From Morinoia aosen (lineage: Eukaryota; Arthropoda; Malacostraca; Amphipoda; Talitridae), in NCBI GenBank assembly GCA_030386875.1, contig CM059566.1, forward strand, positions 36,740,068 to 36,804,067: 64,000 nt of DNA, in the 5' to 3' direction. A model generated the notes under the pieces. That model saw only the letters and a program-made list of their open reading frames with translations. It did no database searches and was not told where the DNA came from. The position numbers and the translations under genes were made by a program. Positions 60,921-64,000 of this stretch are shown here, one piece after another (position 1 is the stretch's first letter; each line of letters opens with the position of its first letter).

Positions 60921-62795
60921 AGTCAACTCCTGCTCTGAAAAATTCCGAAACGCAATTAATTCAATAAAAAATACTTCTGTGCAGATGGAAATACAGTATC
61001 AAAATGAAACTTATTATCAGCACTAATACCACGTGCAAAGGTTAATATTATGCATGAAATAAAAAATGAACCTTCCTTTAGAGCACACTAAGTACGCTCA
61101 CATTATACGGCGTCAACAAGTTAAATCATAACACTGTTCAATTCAAAGTTTTGAGAAGTTCAGTACCATTTAATTTTGAAATCAATAAAAACAGACAGCT
61201 AGAGCCATTAAATTTTTCAAGGAGACCATAACAATAATACAAGACTTTCGGGACTACACGCGCGCCTAGATGAACTGAGATACGCAAGAAAACAGAACAA
61301 TGCAAAAACTCTTTGCTCGCCCTCTCAAGCGAGAAGCACTGATTGATCTCCAGGGAATACAGATAAAGCCTCGAGTCTTCACGGACAGGATCAGTCTCTT
61401 TACATTCACCTACTGAATAAAATTTACCGCACAACGCGCAAAAACAGACTACGATGCAAGTAACTGGGTAATGCTGAACTTCAGTGAAGAGCTGAATTGC
61501 AAACACATCAAGAGAGAATGGCTTCATCGCAACAACCGCTCGAGATTTGAAGCGGACTAAATATATTGCAACATGAGGAAAAGAGTTGCCACTAGCTTTA
61601 CGTTGTCGAGTTAGTGGATTCTTGGATGCGTCTGATTCTCTGGCGAGAAGTTAAGTGCACTTCATCGTAATGGCTAAAAAATTTCATCAGATGTTCACTA
61701 AAGAAAGAGGACAATGCAAGGACAGGCAGAAAAGCTTCCGCTTAGTTAAGCTTGAGCAAATGACAATATTGCATTATTTCACGCATTAAAAACCAGTTTA
61801 ACTTGAATACTAGCCAGTTGAATGCTAAGGCACGTCTCGTAACTGCGAATAATTACGAGCAGTAAAAGAAGATTGCTTGAAAGATCGCAGTAAAACTTCC
61901 AGTAGTAACTGTCGACTGAGATAATGTCAGCCATTTGCAAAATTGCCAATTTCAGAGTTTGAAATCGCTACTATCATGAATCGTGAGACTAGATAAATAA
62001 ATTGAAATCGTAATTTTGGAAGTTGACCAAAGGCATAGCAAAATACTCGTCTACATTCAGAAGTTGAAGAAGGCTCGTTTTATAACCGGAATAAGCTCCT
62101 CCGCATGCGTATCAAGAGAAGGGTTCAGTATACTCAGGATCCAGGAGCGTGCCCGGGATGCGGCAATAAGCACATCTCTCAGGCTGGAACAATAAAGACA
62201 GCTTATCGCACGGACAAACACGTTGAGTGGCAACGGCTGCAATATAGCGACCCACAGATTCATTATTTCAAGGCCCAGCCCACACAGCAGCGACTTAGGA
62301 AGACTACACAAATACGAGGAGATGAACTACTATGAATTAAAGCATGTTCGCTAATTTTACTGAAGAAATATCATCGAAGAAAAAAAAAGGAAAAATGAAA
62401 CTACAGTAACGAATCTACTGAACTCTCAGTACGTTTGACACATATTATTAGCCGCAACCAATGAAAATTAAGTAGTGAAAGCGGCAAAAATGAACGAATG
62501 GTGCGACAATGATAAAAAAGAATATTCGAAAGAAAGCCATCGCATGGCGCATCCTGAAAAATAAGCGCCAGCTCCGCATAAAAGATGATATTCCGGAACA
62601 GCAGAACTGGCAGCTGCCCAACGCCGGACGATGAAAAATGATCCAAGCTTAAAGAAATTACACGCGGATTGCCTGAACAGTATCAACATATTTGAATATT
62701 AAAGACTCAACGACTCTCAGATTTTACTAGTTTACGAGGGTAAAATAGCTCGAAAAAATTGAGGAGACAAAGACGCATCCCTCAAAAATTACTAT
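60921..62795. other. Non-coding stretch
   Basis: A 129-residue minus frame at 61138-61527 has hydrophobic parts but no motif. No gene is called. Confidence 0.35.
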
Positions 62796-63112
62796 TATCA
62801 TTACATTAGTTTAAGACTCCCTAGCCTCAGTAAAGGTAACCCCAATAGAGCGAAGACATAAAGATAAAGGAGTTAGTTAAAGCCTCTAACTTCGACAGCA
62901 GCGTTCCAGAAAGAGAGAAAGAATGAAGGCACCATTTATTACGAAGTCAAGGGAATGCGGAATCTATGCACAAAATGTGTTCCCAACGCAAAATCCACTG
63001 TGCATAGAAACAGTAAATTGATAGGAAAGGTTCAGAAACAAAATAAAAATTGAAAATAAAAGTAGAAGGTACTGAAAACTGGGCAGCAGTGAAAAGTCCC
63101 TAATAAAACAAA
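62796..63112 (-). mobile_element. RepA fragments 19 and 20, tandem and truncated
   Basis: A tail-side fragment (62796-62862, ACATTAGTTTAAGACTCCCT) is followed by a second copy from about 62866 (GGAGTTAGTTAAAGCCTCT) that runs to GCAGTGAAAAGTCCCTAAT and stops where the next copy begins. Confidence 0.65.
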
Positions 63113-63486
63113 ATGATTGATCGATTATAATTTAGTTTCAGCCTACCTTACCACAACAAAGATGTTTAAAGAGGGGATGGATGAAGGCCCCATTAAGTAC
63201 CGAGTAGAGGGAACGTGGAATCTATGCATAAGGTGTGGCTCAACATCCTGCGCATAGAAACAGTAAGATTAAGTAAGTTAAGAAGGAAGTTTGTGAAACT
63301 AGAGAAAAGTTGAAGAAGAAATTGGTTGGTGCAGAAAACCAGACAGCAGTGAACCGAAAATCAATGGTTTGTAACAAAAACCGTTCTCTTTTTAAACAGT
63401 ACGGCCTACCTACCAGCTAGGGACCCCACATTTTTTCTTCTCGGAGAACTTATTTCTTATATATACAACAGCATCGACCACGAGGG
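63113..63486 (-). mobile_element. RepA copy 21, full length
   Basis: GATTGATCGATTATAATTTAG to GCATCGACCACGAGGGG. It sits directly against the truncated copy before it, so one probably inserted into or beside the other. Confidence 0.78.
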
Positions 63487-64000
63487 GAATACAGAAGAAA
63501 GATTTTCATTGAAGCTGCGACACTAAACGTGAGTCAAGGCAAACATTAATAAAGGCATCTACAGCTTGACTATGATGATGAAAAACAACGTGCAGCATTG
63601 ATGAAAAGAACGCGAATACTGGAAGGAACAATTTAAAGAACATCACATTCAGACTTTGTGCTTGAATGAAGTTAGCGGTTGATAAGTTTGAAATCACACA
63701 CACCTCAGTGTATTTGTTACAGTTTTCAGGATAATTTTCTTTAAGCAGAAGCGCTCACTGCTTTCAAAGTGTATAACGATAATAAAATCCCCAGACTGAG
63801 CCTAGAAAATGTGGGAGACGTAAACTCCAACGGCTGAGGAAGAAAATCGGGAAGTGCAGGTCTAGAGACTGGCACAAAACCACCAATCAATTCTAAGGCC
63901 GTCTGAGCAGCCCTGGAAGCACAGCGGCGCCTAGCAGGCTATGGTCCACTTTTTAAACAAACAACGCAAAATTGGCCGACGAGAAAATAAAGGCTTCGAG
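63487..64000. other. Non-coding end of window
   Basis: No gene or repeat recognised. Confidence 0.4.

Overview
The window looks like a gene-poor stretch of a large, AT-rich animal genome, most probably an arthropod. The reasons are the near absence of long open frames, one clear exon with a consensus splice donor, dispersed short interspersed repeats, hAT-type miniature elements with 8-bp target duplications, a dead mariner transposase, tRNA-derived repeat sequence, simple-sequence tracts, and a candidate promoter with an arthropod-style initiator and downstream promoter element. Nothing bacterial (operons, ribosome binding sites, dense coding) is present. The species cannot be told from the sequence.

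The dominant component is one dispersed repeat family, here called RepA: 353-377 bp when complete, more than 20 full or partial copies. Several copies carry target-site duplications of 11-16 bp. They share a fixed end made of small hairpins (CCCCTCAGGGG, then GATACAA/TTGTATC, then TGGGAAT/GCTCCCA) and a variable (TCTAA)n- or (TAA)n-like tail at the other end. This is SINE-like behaviour. Read with the tail at the 3' end, nearly all copies lie on the minus strand.

The second striking feature is a pair of about 2.67-kb composite elements at 2706-5368 and 56147-58826. They are near-identical and inverted relative to each other, with about 51 kb between them. Each is an AT-rich mosaic of about 90-bp modules that change orientation, contains two long internal palindromes, and carries the same internally deleted RepA insertion. 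One therefore arose by duplication of the other after that insertion.

Layout: 1-2.7 kb AT-rich with a tRNA-Lys-like relic; 2.7-5.4 kb left composite; 7.4-11.1 kb RepA cluster plus a GC-rich patch with an exon-like frame at 9.6-9.85 kb; 14.2-17.1 kb RepA/RepB, a hAT MITE nested in RepA, and a foldback palindrome with a hammerhead-like core; 18.6-19.65 kb dead mariner; 20.0-20.4 and 23.06-23.28 kb exon-like open frames of unknown function; 24.17-24.9 kb CpG-rich 21-bp minisatellite; 26.8-26.9 kb candidate promoter; 27.3-28.2 kb G-rich tract and inverted repeats; 28.7-37.1 kb RepA cluster with a second hAT MITE; 40.29-40.71 kb the best-supported coding exon (minus strand); 41.9-42.4 kb a dimeric tRNA-derived repeat unit with its own target duplication; 47.9-54.3 kb a third MITE and three RepA copies; 56.1-58.8 kb right composite; 60.5-63.5 kb more RepA.

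The candidate exons lie on both strands and cannot be joined into one gene from this sequence. The window is best read as intron or intergenic DNA shaped by repeats.
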